Below, one piece after another: positions 26,570 through 35,515 of a stretch of DNA of 64,000 nucleotides; within the stretch, counting starts at the first letter, position 1, and every line of letters starts with the position of its first letter. The DNA is taken from assembly GCF_026004075.1 (NCBI RefSeq), contig NZ_BPIK01000001.1:159501-223500 (forward strand), in the 5' to 3' direction. Made by a program: the position numbers and the translations under genes. Origin of the DNA: Meiothermus sp. (GTDB lineage: Bacteria; Deinococcota; Deinococci; Deinococcales; Thermaceae). Under the pieces are notes generated by a model, which worked only from the letters and a program-made list of their open reading frames with translations, had not been told where the DNA came from and did no database searches.

Positions 26570-27016
26570 TCAAACGTCTACCACACACTGCACCACCCAT
26601 TCGCCCGTGGGGTTTTGCCGAACCTCGAGCTCGCAGTAGGTAGCCCCCTTGACCTCCACGGCGGGCTGGTGCCGCGCGGGGTCCACCGGCTCCCCCCAGG
26701 CCAGGGCGTGCAGACTCAGGGCGCCCCCCAGGTCAGGCGGGCTTATGTGCACCTCGAACTGGCTGAAAAGCATCCGCCGGATCGCCATCTCGTAGACCAG
26801 TTGATTGAGAAAGTCCACCAGCAAGAGTGAGGCCCGGGGGGCTTCGCACTCGATCTCGATGGGCTGGGCAGGCCGTACCAGGGCGGGGTTGGTCACAACA
26901 GCGGTGAGGGCCAGGCCCGCCTGTTCAAAGGCTTCATCCAGGGTCGGGCCGATGCCCCGCACCCCAATATCGGCCTGGTGGTAAAAGTGCTCCCAGCGCC
27001 CCTGTGCTCTGGTCAT
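26570..27016 (-). CDS. Archease (RtcB activator)
   Basis: A 148-residue archease: [31 protein letters not shown] with the metal-binding Asp early, and [22 protein letters not shown] at the C-terminus with the final conserved Asp. Archease speeds guanylylation of RtcB and allows multiple turnover. It lies directly before rtcB (11 bases apart), the usual bacterial arrangement. Some positions differ from the canonical archease GTP-loop, but length and ends match. Confidence 0.92.
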   Translation of the reverse strand: MTRAQGRWEHFYHQADIGVRGIGPTLDEAFEQAGLALTAVVTNPALVRPAQPIEIECEAPRASLLLVDFLNQLVYEMAIRRMLFSQFEVHISPPDLGGALSLHALAWGEPVDPARHQPAVEVKGATYCELEVRQNPTGEWVVQCVVDV

Positions 27017-27125
27017 ACCACCCCCTTAGCCAAGGGGTAACGCATGACTGTTACCAGGTCATTACCAAAAACCAGTCCGCCAGGCCAGGCGCTGGGGGAT
27101 TGCTAGGTTTTTCCCGAGAGCCGCT

Positions 27126-27578
27126 CTAGGTTGCCAGGTGGGTTTGCAGGAAGACCTCGAGCGCCTCCTCGAGCATCTCGTACACCGCTTCAAAATCCTG
27201 GGGCCCGCCGTAGTAAGGGTCGGGTACCTCGCCCCCGCCGTTCAAGTCCAAAAGCAGCCGGGCCTTGCCCCGGTGGGCGGGAAACATGCGCTCGAGGGTG
27301 CGCAGGTTTTCCCTGTCCATCACAAAGATGTGGTCGAAGTAGCGCAGGTCTTCGGCGCGAATCTGGCGGGCCACATGGGGAAAATGGGCGTTGTACTTGC
27401 TCAGCACGGCCTGGGTGCGGGGGTCGGCGGGCTCGCCCGCGTGCCAGCCGCCCGTACCGCAGGAGTCCACCTCGAACTGCCCCTCCAGCCCCCGCTCGCG
27501 CAGCTTGCGCCGGAAGATGCCCTCGGCCATGGGGCTGCGGCAGATGTTGCCCATGCAAACAAACAGCACGCGGGTCAT
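27126..27578 (-). CDS. Low-molecular-weight protein-tyrosine phosphatase
   Basis: A 150-residue enzyme with the phosphate loop VCMGNICRSPMAEG (Cys8 nucleophile, Arg14) at the N-terminus and the general-acid Asp in VPDPYYGGPQDF. The sequence DSCGTGGWHAGEPADPR matches the family. Its ATG overlaps the TGA of the upstream alpha-glucosidase gene (ATGA), so it is the last gene of the amylosucrase operon. Whether it acts on proteins, or on a small phosphate ester linked to the sugar genes, is unknown. Confidence 0.93.
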   Translation of the reverse strand: MTRVLFVCMGNICRSPMAEGIFRRKLRERGLEGQFEVDSCGTGGWHAGEPADPRTQAVLSKYNAHFPHVARQIRAEDLRYFDHIFVMDRENLRTLERMFPAHRGKARLLLDLNGGGEVPDPYYGGPQDFEAVYEMLEEALEVFLQTHLAT

Positions 27579-29164
27579 AGCTTTACAATCAGGCCTTCGT
27601 TGGGCCGCAGCTCGAGCACCCCTTCCACCTTTCCGTAGCGATCCAGATGGGTCGAAAGCAAAATTTCCCCGCCGGGTGTCGAAAGGGTTTTGGGCTCCTG
27701 GGTAAAGTTCAACGCCACCAGCACCTCACCCCCGCGCAGGTAGGCGAACACCCCCGCGGGGGCCTTATAGGTCTGGTAGGCCCCGTGCAGGAGGGCCGGC
27801 GTTTCCCTGCGTACTACCAGCAGGGTGCGCACCAGGGTCAGCATCGAGAAGGGGTCGGCGTCCTGGGCTTCCACGTTGCGCTCGGGGTAGTCCGGGTTGA
27901 TGGGGAGCCAGGGCTCGCGGGTGCTGAAGCCGGCATAGGCGTGGGGGGTCCACTGCATGGGGGTGCGCTCGGGGTCGCGGCCGGGGTCGAGGCCGTGTTC
28001 GCCGGAGGCCCCGCGCTGGCGCAGGGCCGCGGGGTCCTGCACTTTTTCGGGGGGAATCTGCCCGTCCACCATGCCAATCTCGTCGCCGTAGTACCAGGTG
28101 GGCGAGCCTCGCAGGGTAAAGAGCAGCATGGCCGCGACCCGCGCCTGCTCGTGCCCAATGCGGGTGGCCAGGCGGTGCTGGTCGTGGTTGCCCAGCACCC
28201 AGTTGGGGGTGGCAAACGGGGGCAGGCTGGCCTCGTACTCCTCCACGATGCTGCGGATGTTCTCGGCCGTCCAGTTGTTCAGGCCCCTGAAAATCAGGTG
28301 GAAGTTGAAGGGCAGGTGGCAGCCGGGCCGCTCCGGGGTGCCGTAGTAGGGTATAAGCTGTTCGTAGGGCAGGTAAATTTCCCCCACCATCACCCGGTCG
28401 CCCGGATACTCGTCCAGCACGGCGCGCATCTCCTGCACGATCTCGCGGGTCTCGGGCTGGTCTTCCTGGTAGATGTGGATATGGCGGAAGCGGTCGATGT
28501 CGCCGGGCTTGTACTGGGGGTTGTCGGGCTCGTCGCGGAACAGGGCATCCTCCACCAGCAGCCAGATCACGTCAATGCGGAAGCCATCCACCCCCTTGTC
28601 CAGCCAGAAGCGCATTACCTCGTACATGGCCTGGCGTACCTCGGGGTTGCGCCAGTTGAGGTCGGGCTGCTCGGGCAGGAACTGGTGCAGGTAGTACTGG
28701 CCGGTTTTTTCGTCCAGCGTCCAGGAGGGGCCGCCGAAGTAGGCCTGCCAGTTGTTGGGGGGGCCTCCGTCCGGGGCGGGGTCGCGCCAGACATACCAGT
28801 CGCGTTTGGGGTTGTCGCGGCTGCTCCTGGACTCCAAAAACCAGGGGTGCTGGTCGGAGGTGTGGTTGGGCACAAAGTCGATGAGCACCTTGAGGCCCAG
28901 TCGGTGGGCTTCGGCCAGGAGTTCATCAAAGTCTTTGAGCGTGCCGAAGATGGGGTCTACATCGCAGTAGTCGGCCACGTCGTAGCCGAAGTCCTTCATG
29001 GGCGACTTGTAAAAGGGCGAGAGCCAGATGCCGTCGAAGCCCAGGTCGCGGATGTAGGGGAGGCGCTTACGGATGCCCGGCAGGTCGCCAATTCCGTCGC
29101 CGTTGGAATCCTGAAAGCTGCGGGGGTAAATCTGATAGATGCTTGCGGTTTTCCACCATTCCAT
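27575..29164 (-). CDS. GH13 alpha-glucosidase (oligo-1,6-glucosidase type)
   Basis: A 529-residue cytoplasmic glycoside hydrolase. It begins MEWWKTASIYQIYPRSFQDSNGDGIGDLPGI. It shows the GH13 regions: DFVPNHTSDQHPW, the nucleophile Asp in GVDGFRIDV, the acid Glu in MVGEIYLPYEQ, and the third Asp in LGNHDQHRLATRIG. A QPDLNWRNPEV stretch is typical of alpha-glucosidases acting on sucrose, isomaltose or maltose. ATG 29164 follows a GGAGCG site; the gene starts 11 bases after amylosucrase. The two probably act together on sucrose or the glucan made from it. Confidence 0.92.
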   Translation of the reverse strand: MEWWKTASIYQIYPRSFQDSNGDGIGDLPGIRKRLPYIRDLGFDGIWLSPFYKSPMKDFGYDVADYCDVDPIFGTLKDFDELLAEAHRLGLKVLIDFVPNHTSDQHPWFLESRSSRDNPKRDWYVWRDPAPDGGPPNNWQAYFGGPSWTLDEKTGQYYLHQFLPEQPDLNWRNPEVRQAMYEVMRFWLDKGVDGFRIDVIWLLVEDALFRDEPDNPQYKPGDIDRFRHIHIYQEDQPETREIVQEMRAVLDEYPGDRVMVGEIYLPYEQLIPYYGTPERPGCHLPFNFHLIFRGLNNWTAENIRSIVEEYEASLPPFATPNWVLGNHDQHRLATRIGHEQARVAAMLLFTLRGSPTWYYGDEIGMVDGQIPPEKVQDPAALRQRGASGEHGLDPGRDPERTPMQWTPHAYAGFSTREPWLPINPDYPERNVEAQDADPFSMLTLVRTLLVVRRETPALLHGAYQTYKAPAGVFAYLRGGEVLVALNFTQEPKTLSTPGGEILLSTHLDRYGKVEGVLELRPNEGLIVKL

Positions 29165-29175
29165 AACGCGCTCCT

Positions 29176-31086
29176 TTATACCGGGTGCTGGGTCAGCCAT
29201 AGCCGGGCATAGGGCCCCAGATAGGCCGGGGCCGGGGCCTGGGTGATCTGGTCGAAGGGCTGCACGATGCCTTCCTGCCAGAGGGCCTCGAAGGGGAAGG
29301 GCTGATCCTGCTCGCTGAAGTTATACACCTGCACCAGCCGGCCCTGGGGGTGTTCGCGCCTGAGCAGAAGCAGGTGGGGGTTGGGCTGCCAGAGGGCCTG
29401 GGTGGGGAAGGCTGCGTGCATCTGAGGGGTGCGGGCTCGAGCCTGCAAGAGCCCTTTGATGCCGTGGAAAATCCGGTGCTCCACGGTGCCTTCCTGGTGG
29501 CGCTTCTGGGCTTTGGCCCAGTCCATTCTGGGCCGGTGCAGCCAGCGGTTGTCGTCCTGGTGGGCGGGCTCCTGGGCGTAGCCGTAGTCGTTGAGCATCC
29601 CCAGTTCGTCGCCCATGTAGATGAGCGGGATGCCCTCCCCATAGCCGATAAAGACCGCGTGAGCCAGCAGAATGCGCTCGACGGCCAGGTTGATCAGGCG
29701 GGGATTCCCGGACTCGAGCGCGGCCTCCAGCCCGGCCAGGCTGGCCGCACTGCCCGAGGTGCGCCGGTCGCCGGTGGCGGGGTTCTCCTGGAAGTGCAGG
29801 CCTCGAGCAAACGAGCCCGGAAACTCGCCCTTGTAGAAGTCCGATAAAAAACGCCGGTGGGCCGGGCCGCTCAGGCCCACTGCGGCGGCGTCGGTGTCGG
29901 AGATGGCCCAGCCGATGTCGTCGTGGCAGCGCAGGTAGGTGGCCCAGGCGGTGCTGGGGGGCTTTTGCGGAAAGCGCCGGAGGGCCTGGGTGAAAAGCCG
30001 GGTGTCGCGGCTGGCCAGGCTGCTCCAGATCTGCACCATCAGGGTGTTGTGGTAGGCCAGCTCGCTCACCTTGCCGTAGTGCTTCCCGCTGCCCAGGTAG
30101 GCGATCAGGTCTTCCGGGGCCACGATGGCCTCGGCCTTGAAGGCCACCGCCGGGGCGGCCATGCGCACCGCGGCCCGCAGGGCCTGGGTGAGGGCGTGCA
30201 CCTCGGGCTGGTTCTGGCAGTGGGTGCCCAGGCGCTTCCAGGTAAAGGCGATGGCGTCGAGCCGGAAGACCTCCACCCCTTTGTTGGCGAGCCACAGAAT
30301 CAGGTCGAGGTACTCCAGAAACACCTCGGGGTTGCTCCAGTTCACGTCCCACTGCCAGCGGTTGAAGGTCGTCCAGACCCAGCCCTTCAGCTCCTCGTCC
30401 CAGGTGAAGTTGCCGGGGGCGAAGTCGGGGAAGACCTCGGGCAGGGTGCGCTCGAAAGCGTCGGGGAGGGTGCGGTCGGGGTAGATGTAGAAGTAATTGC
30501 GGTACCTGGGGTCGCCACGCCGGGCGGCCTGGGCCCAGGGGTGCTCGCGGGCCACGTGGTTGAGCACCAGATCCAGGCAAAGGCTGATGCCTTCGTGGCG
30601 GAGCTGGGTGCAGAGGGCCTCGAGGTCGTCCATGCTGCCCAGGTCGGGGCGTACCTGCCGGTAGTCGGCCACCGCGTAGCCGCCGTCGTTCTCGCCCTCG
30701 CGCGGAAGCAGCAAAGGCATCAGGTGCAGGTAGCGGATGCCCAGCTCCTTCAGGTAGCCGATGTGCTGTCCAACACCCTTTAGCGTGCCCGCGAACCGGT
30801 CGGCGTAGGCGATGTAGCCGTGCATATGGGGTTGCTGAAACCAGTCCGGGGTGTGGATGCGCTCGAGATCCAAAGCCAGCAGTTCGGGAGAGCGCTCGGC
30901 CAGGTTCCGCCCAATCACCCGTGCCGCTCGCTCGGCCACAGCGGGGGCCTGGGGGTAGACCGCTTGCAAACCGGCCATCAGGTCGGGGAGGTGGCGGCGT
31001 ACCCGGGCCTGCAGATCGGCGGCCTGGTAGGCACCCAGTGTGCCCATCTGGCCGGTAATGCCTTCAAAAAAAAGGGCCTCGTCCAT
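29176..31086 (-). CDS. Amylosucrase (GH13)
   Basis: A 636-residue GH13 transglucosidase of the amylosucrase group, which makes alpha-1,4-glucan from sucrose and releases fructose. The long N-terminal helical domain (residues 1-90) and [19 protein letters not shown] are characteristic. The active site shows [13 protein letters not shown], the nucleophile Asp in [15 protein letters not shown], the Glu in [12 protein letters not shown], and [25 protein letters not shown] follows the catalytic core. It is first in an operon with an alpha-glucosidase. A close sucrose hydrolase cannot be excluded. Confidence 0.9.
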   Translation of the reverse strand: MDEALFFEGITGQMGTLGAYQAADLQARVRRHLPDLMAGLQAVYPQAPAVAERAARVIGRNLAERSPELLALDLERIHTPDWFQQPHMHGYIAYADRFAGTLKGVGQHIGYLKELGIRYLHLMPLLLPREGENDGGYAVADYRQVRPDLGSMDDLEALCTQLRHEGISLCLDLVLNHVAREHPWAQAARRGDPRYRNYFYIYPDRTLPDAFERTLPEVFPDFAPGNFTWDEELKGWVWTTFNRWQWDVNWSNPEVFLEYLDLILWLANKGVEVFRLDAIAFTWKRLGTHCQNQPEVHALTQALRAAVRMAAPAVAFKAEAIVAPEDLIAYLGSGKHYGKVSELAYHNTLMVQIWSSLASRDTRLFTQALRRFPQKPPSTAWATYLRCHDDIGWAISDTDAAAVGLSGPAHRRFLSDFYKGEFPGSFARGLHFQENPATGDRRTSGSAASLAGLEAALESGNPRLINLAVERILLAHAVFIGYGEGIPLIYMGDELGMLNDYGYAQEPAHQDDNRWLHRPRMDWAKAQKRHQEGTVEHRIFHGIKGLLQARARTPQMHAAFPTQALWQPNPHLLLLRREHPQGRLVQVYNFSEQDQPFPFEALWQEGIVQPFDQITQAPAPAYLGPYARLWLTQHPV

Positions 31087-31095
31087 GCGCCCTGT

Positions 31096-31101
31096 ATTCT
31101 A
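31096..31101 (-). promoter_or_regulatory. -10 box TAGAAT of the amylosucrase operon
   Basis: On the minus strand TAGAAT ends 9 bases before the amylosucrase ATG, at leaderless spacing. Confidence 0.45.
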
Positions 31102-31321
31102 CGCAATCTTTGGGCAGGCCTGCCCCAACCGGTTTGGCCCTGGTGCGGCTTAATCTTGTAACGCTCCAGAAGCCCATTTGTGAGTTCGGTTAGGGCTTTC
31201 TGAGCCCGTTGAGCTGCCGACCTTAAGCTGTGGTTAATCCAGAAAAGTAACGGTCAAAAATCCTTGTACGTTGGTGGCTAAGGGTTGTTCATAGCTCGAG
31301 CAAGGCACAGGAGGAAGACCG

Positions 31322-32902
31322 ATGCGACAAATCAAGAAGCTTTTTCTGCTGGGCGGCCTGGGCCTGCTGCTGGGGGCTTGTGGGGGGGAGTATACCGACA
31401 ACCCCACCCCCGATAGTTCCAACGGCCCCTTCCTGGCCGAGCCCCTTACCCAGCACCCCACCAACCAGCCCCTTACGCTGCTTAGCCGGTACCTGGTGGT
31501 AAGCGAAGACAATGGGCGTTTGCGGGCCAGCTACGGCGGGCTGCGCTACTGGCCACGCCAGGCCGACAAAAACCGCAACCCCAACAACCCCAGCCAGCCC
31601 TCGGGGCCGCGCTTTACCCAGTATGCCGGTTGGGACATCCTGGACACGCCCGGCTCGAGCGCCTCGCGGGCCGACTGGCTGCGCCTGAGCCTGACCCGCC
31701 CCGCCACGGTGGTGGTGGCCTGGGAAAACTCGGCGCTGTGGCTGGCAGGCTGGCAGAAAGGGGAGACCACCACCGCCGATGGCAAGAAGTTCAACACCTA
31801 CACCCGCACCTTCCGGGCCGGTGAGATCACCCTGGGCTCCCCTGAGGGCAAGGGTGAGTACTGGGTGCTGCTGGCCGAAGGCAACGGGCAGCCCTCAGCG
31901 GAACCGGCCCTGCCCAGCGGCATCACCGAACGCCCCGTGCCCAACACCACCTGCCCTTCCTGGCTCGACAACCTCTGGCAGGCCAGGGGGCCGGATGGGC
32001 GCAACTACCCGAGCTGGCACCCCCAGATTGACCCGGTCTACTGGTGCTACTACCGCCACGACCACAACGCCGACCCCGGCCTGATTGGCTACCAGGCCCC
32101 CTTCCTCTACACCGCGCAGTACACCAACAACCAGCCCGAGCGGGCCGAGGGGTTCAAGGGCTTCGCCATCCGCGACGGCGAAATTGGCTGGTACATCAAC
32201 ATCCACTCCGAGACCAGCACCGACCAGCGGGTCTGCGCCCGCTTCCACACCGTGGTGGTGGTGGCTACCCGCTGGCGTACCGGCGAGAAGCTGGCTGAGC
32301 TCAACTACAAGGGCGATTTTGGGGCCTCGAGGCAGAACCAGGGCGACAACCCCTTCTTCGCCAACACCTGCACCGACCCCCGCACCGGCCAGCAGGTCAC
32401 CCAGGAGCAGATCGGCCAGCAACTGCAAAGCAGCACCCGGGCCTCCAAGCGCATCCGCATCGCCGCCAACAACTCGGGCTACGAGCAGTGGGATGGGGGC
32501 CTGGTCAAGGCTTTAGGCATGGAGTTTAGCGGCCCCGGTATGGGCATTGACATCCAGAACCCGGCCACCGCCTGCAACGCGCTCCACTGCACCGACCTGG
32601 TCACCAATAACTCCTCCAGCACCCGCCGCACGCTGCAAATCATGAACCTGCGGCTGCGCTACAAGCCCGAACTCGACCCCGACGGCGACGGCTACTTCGA
32701 GACCAACCTGTACGGCGATGGGCCTTACATCGCCGGCGACCGCAACTCGGGGACTGGCCCACTCAAGCAGTACATCAAACCTGGAACCGACCTGCGCCTG
32801 GACGGCTTCTTCACCACCGAGGACGCCTGGCGTGGGCTGTATGTGCGAAACGGCAGCATCCAGGATGTCGAACTCGAGGGCGCGCTGGGCACGGTGAACT
32901 AA
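31322..32902 (+). CDS. Large lipoprotein of unknown function
   Basis: A 526-residue exported protein with a lipobox (GGLGLLLGACGGEY, Cys ~20). The mature part is rich in Asn, Gly, Trp and Tyr. It has pairs of Cys (NTTCPSW, YWCYYRHDHN, TACNALHCTD) that may form disulfides, and a DPDGDGYFETN acidic loop. It contains no recognised catalytic motif. Shine-Dalgarno GGAGG precedes the ATG. The 235 bases upstream, between it and the divergent amylosucrase gene, hold no other gene. It is followed by a stem-loop. Confidence 0.8.
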   Translation: MRQIKKLFLLGGLGLLLGACGGEYTDNPTPDSSNGPFLAEPLTQHPTNQPLTLLSRYLVVSEDNGRLRASYGGLRYWPRQADKNRNPNNPSQPSGPRFTQYAGWDILDTPGSSASRADWLRLSLTRPATVVVAWENSALWLAGWQKGETTTADGKKFNTYTRTFRAGEITLGSPEGKGEYWVLLAEGNGQPSAEPALPSGITERPVPNTTCPSWLDNLWQARGPDGRNYPSWHPQIDPVYWCYYRHDHNADPGLIGYQAPFLYTAQYTNNQPERAEGFKGFAIRDGEIGWYINIHSETSTDQRVCARFHTVVVVATRWRTGEKLAELNYKGDFGASRQNQGDNPFFANTCTDPRTGQQVTQEQIGQQLQSSTRASKRIRIAANNSGYEQWDGGLVKALGMEFSGPGMGIDIQNPATACNALHCTDLVTNNSSSTRRTLQIMNLRLRYKPELDPDGDGYFETNLYGDGPYIAGDRNSGTGPLKQYIKPGTDLRLDGFFTTEDAWRGLYVRNGSIQDVELEGALGTVN

Positions 32903-32918
32903 AAATGCCCATCACCAA

Positions 32919-32947
32919 CCGGCGAGGCACCGCCTCGCCGGTGGCTT
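32919..32947 (+). terminator. Probable terminator after the large lipoprotein
   Basis: CCGGCGAGGC and GCCTCGCCGG form a 10-bp stem with an ACC loop (32919-32941). Only four T follow (CTTTT), so it is moderately strong. Confidence 0.65.
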
Positions 32948-32963
32948 TTGGGGGCGTGCTGTT

Positions 32964-33100
32964 ATACGCATTTCGGCAGTATCGTTCACTTTGACAAGCC
33001 TAAACGATACTACCGAAATGCTTTTCTACTCCCTTCGGTCGGCTTGAATCCTTCACCTCTGACTGCGTCCAACGCTGAAGGATTCAAGCGGAAATGGTAT
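32964..33100 (+). repeat. 137-bp double-hairpin element, copy C
   Basis: The first stem is GCATTTCGGCAGTATCGTT against AACGATACTACCGAAATGC (one G-T type pair), followed by TTTTCT. The second stem is GAATCCTTCA with TGAAGGATTC. It starts ATACGC and ends GGTAT. The last base is the end of the stop codon of the broken lipoprotein gene on the other strand. It lies between convergent genes. Confidence 0.92.
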
Positions 33101-33377
33101 TACGGCATATTCCACTGGATGGTGATGCTGCGCTGGGACTGGCTGTTGCACCCGTTGCTGGTGCAGGCGATGCCGTAGATGTAGAAAAAGGGCTTCTTTT
33201 CCATCGGATCTACACTGCGGTCGGTTACGGCAAAAGTGGCGGTCTGGGTGTTGGCGCTGCTTCGCACGGCGTTTTGTTCTACGGGGGTGACCTCGAGGCC
33301 CCCTGTGTTGCTCTGGTATCTCAAAAAAACCCGCGTCAGGGGGTGCATCTCTAAAAATCCGTATGCCAGAATAAGGC

Positions 33378-33617
33378 ATGAAAGAGTGGAAAACGAAAGC
33401 ACGCCAAGCCTTTGAGCGGTACATGGAAGACCTGGAACTAAGCCTGGAAGCGGGGAGTGGACTGGCGGAGATCGAACGGGCCATGCTGCGACATAACCCG
33501 GAACTCCTCAGGACGCTGATGCAAGGCCTGGTGGAAGAGACCCAGGCGCCTTCCCCCCCTGGAGCTACCGAAGGGGTGGAGGAGGGTGGGACAACGCACC
33601 AGCCAGGTACGCGGTAG
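33378..33617 (+). CDS. ISKra4-like transposase, N-terminal ORF (orfA)
   Basis: Seventy-nine residues (MKEWKTKARQAFERYMEDLE...HNPELLRTLMQGLVEE). They look like the helical N-terminal part of an ISKra4-type transposase. The frame overlaps the second ORF, which is +1 relative to it. Between them lies a run of seven C (33553-33559), a plausible slip site. Reading from this run in the second frame gives PLELPKGWRRVGQRTSQVRGSWGF, which flows naturally into the main domain. The tail after that point is probably not part of the active protein. Confidence 0.75.
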   Translation: MKEWKTKARQAFERYMEDLELSLEAGSGLAEIERAMLRHNPELLRTLMQGLVEETQAPSPPGATEGVEEGGTTHQPGTR

Positions 33618-34650
33618 CTGGGGGTTTATCCAGGTCAGGGTACATCGGCTGCGGGACGAGGCGGGACGGGAACACAGCTACCGGCTGGATGGGAGCCTGG
33701 ACGGCAGTGGGTATACCCCCTGGGTGCTGGAGCGGCTGCTGGAGCTGGCTGGCCGACTGCCGTATGAGGAGGCAGCGGAGCTGGGCCGCGCCTTCGGCCT
33801 GGAGGTGAGCGCAGCGGGGCTGGCCCGGCTGCATGCGACCTACGGCAAAGCGTTAGAGGAGACGCTCTGTGCCAGCCTGCAGGAGCGGGCCTGGGCGGCT
33901 TTGGCCGAGGGGGAGGGACGGGTGATGGTGCTGGAGGTGGATGGGGTGCGGGTAGCGGGACAACCCCATCCCAGCACCCATCGCTGTGAAGGTATCGAGG
34001 TCAAAACCGCCCTGGTTTATCCGCAGCGGGCTCCTGGTGCGCGCACCCGTATGGCGGGGGTGATGAAGCCCGAGCAACTGCTGCCCCAGCTCTCGGGGCT
34101 GCTGCGGGCGGCGGGGGTACAGAGACAGGATGAAGTGATTGGGGTCTCAGATGGGGCGGTCTGGATCGAACAGCTCTACCAAACCCTGGGCATCCCCCAG
34201 GTGATAGACGTGTTCCATGCCAGTCAGTATCTCGAACAGGTCATGCTGGAGCTGGGCTGGTCGGAGGAGGAACGGGCGGAGGAACGTAGGCGCTGGCTGA
34301 GGGGGGAGGTGGCGGGTGGGGAGTGGCTAGGCACCTACTGCCCACCCCCTACCGCTCCTGAGCGGCAGAGCTGGTCGGAAGAGGCCCGCAGCGCAATCCA
34401 GTACCTGGAGCAAAGGGCCGATCGGATGGACTACCCGGCCTATAAAGCCCGGGGCTGGCCCATCGGTTCAGGCCAGGTGGAGGGGATGAACAAGCATGTT
34501 ATCGGTGCCCGCATGAAACGCTCGGGGATGCAGTGGAGTCGCCCTGGGGCTTCGCGCACAGCAGCCCACCGCGCCCAGCTATGTAGTTCCCATCCGCTGG
34601 TGGCCTTCGAGGCCCTGAGGTGGAGGGCTTTCCCTGTACGGAATTGCTGA
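33586..34650 (+). CDS. ISKra4-like transposase, main catalytic ORF (orfB)
   Basis: A 354-residue ORF with a likely DDE triad: Asp in MVLEVDGVRV, Asp in VIGVSDGAVWI, and Glu in GSGQVEGMNKHVIGARMKRSGMQWS. The last segment is the hallmark ending of the ISKra4 family. The stop is 9 bases before the right end of the element. Translation probably comes mainly by frameshift from orfA. The annotated GTG start is arbitrary, because the frame is open further upstream. Confidence 0.85.
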   Translation: MGQRTSQVRGSWGFIQVRVHRLRDEAGREHSYRLDGSLDGSGYTPWVLERLLELAGRLPYEEAAELGRAFGLEVSAAGLARLHATYGKALEETLCASLQERAWAALAEGEGRVMVLEVDGVRVAGQPHPSTHRCEGIEVKTALVYPQRAPGARTRMAGVMKPEQLLPQLSGLLRAAGVQRQDEVIGVSDGAVWIEQLYQTLGIPQVIDVFHASQYLEQVMLELGWSEEERAEERRRWLRGEVAGGEWLGTYCPPPTAPERQSWSEEARSAIQYLEQRADRMDYPAYKARGWPIGSGQVEGMNKHVIGARMKRSGMQWSRPGASRTAAHRAQLCSSHPLVAFEALRWRAFPVRNC

Positions 34651-34952
34651 GATGCACCCCGCGTCAGGTTGCTGGTGTTGAAGGTCACCCGCACCGTGAG
34701 GGTGGCGGTGCCGCCCCGGGGCAGGGTGAAGGGGTCGGCGGCCAGGCTAAAGCTTTCGCCGGGGGTGGGGGGTGGGGGTGTGCTGGGGGGTCGGAAGACG
34801 CTCTGGCCGCCACAGGCCAGCAGGAGCGGGGTGAGCAGCAGGGCCAGGTACGCGGGGCGCATAATTGGCAGTCTAGGGAGCAGGCCTCGAGGGAAGTCTT
34901 AGGGCCGGCTAATGGAATCTTTATGTAACACCAGGCCGGGCTTTTAAGGCCA

Positions 34953-34958
34953 TAGAAT
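34953..34958 (+). promoter_or_regulatory. -10 box TAGAAT before the gene at 34968
   Basis: TAGAAT ends 9 bases before ATG 34968, with no Shine-Dalgarno between. Confidence 0.45.
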
Positions 34959-34967
34959 AGGCCCATC

Positions 34968-35441
34968 ATGGGCAAACAAATCGCAGTGTTTTTTCTGCTG
35001 TGCCTGGGTTGGACGGCCCTTGCCCAAAGCGCCAGGCCTTTCGCGGGGGCCAGCCTGGTATTTCAGTGGGTGGAAGGAACCTCTCTCACCAGCCTGATGC
35101 TACAGGCCGGCAGCTACAACCTGGGGGGTGGTCTTGGGGCGCGGGCCAGTGTGGGCATCGGGCTGAGTCCCAGCTTCCTCGAGCTCGGCGCCGACCTGCT
35201 CTTTCCCTTTGGAACGGGACGCCTGCTGCCGTATGGGGGCCTGGGGGGCAACTGGGTGGGCCTGGGGGCGCTGAACTTTTTTGGTATTCGGGGTCTGGCT
35301 GGGGTTAGCTACAGCACCGCCAGCGATACGGGCCTGTTTGCCGAGGCCGTGCCAACCCTTTACCTGGCCAGCGATGCTACGGGCATTTACGGTACAGCCT
35401 TCGGTATCCAGCTCCGCTTTGGGGTGAACTACCTTTTCTGA
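34968..35441 (+). CDS. Small outer-membrane beta-barrel-like protein
   Basis: A 157-residue protein with a signal peptide (IAVFFLLCLGWTALAQS). The mature part alternates hydrophobic and glycine residues and ends in an aromatic (GIQLRFGVNYLF), like small outer-membrane barrels. No domain is recognised. It is transcribed away from the broken lipoprotein gene across a 105-base spacer. Confidence 0.72.
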   Translation: MGKQIAVFFLLCLGWTALAQSARPFAGASLVFQWVEGTSLTSLMLQAGSYNLGGGLGARASVGIGLSPSFLELGADLLFPFGTGRLLPYGGLGGNWVGLGALNFFGIRGLAGVSYSTASDTGLFAEAVPTLYLASDATGIYGTAFGIQLRFGVNYLF

Positions 35442-35515
35442 AGTAAGCTGCCCTGAACGCCAGTGTTGTGGAAACCACACCCCGGCCCGAGGCAGGAGGC
35501 GTAGGCTATAGCTAC

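Larger units (their letters stand above)
33341..34659 (+). mobile_element. ISKra4-like insertion sequence (1319 bp)
   Basis: The ends are inverted repeats: GGGTGCATCTC at the left and its complement GAGATGCACCC at the right, with further matches inward (TCCGTA). The 9-bp target CGCGTCAGG is repeated exactly on both sides (33332-33340 and 34660-34668). It encodes a transposase in two overlapping frames. Family assignment rests on the transposase C-terminus and the 9-bp duplication. Like the IS5-type element, it contains no CTCGAG. Confidence 0.92.
33100..34862 (-). pseudogene. Small lipoprotein gene split by the ISKra4-like element
   Basis: Two halves of one gene flank an IS. The 5' half (34862 to 34660) encodes a lipoprotein signal (MRPAYLALLLTPLLLACGGQ) and ends ...VTFNTSNLT. 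The 3' half (33340 to 33100) reads ...FLRYQSNTGGLEVTPVEQ to MP-stop. Removing the IS and one 9-bp duplication joins them in frame as NTSNLTRVFLRYQ. The result is a 144-residue lipoprotein with a proline-rich linker and one beta domain. The present product would be truncated and fused to IS-encoded residues. Function before disruption unknown. Confidence 0.9.

Noticed and set aside
29321-30580. 419-codon frame inside amylosucrase, same strand, other frame
   Set aside because: Out-of-frame shadow rich in Pro, Gly and Arg; the GH13 motifs are in the other frame.
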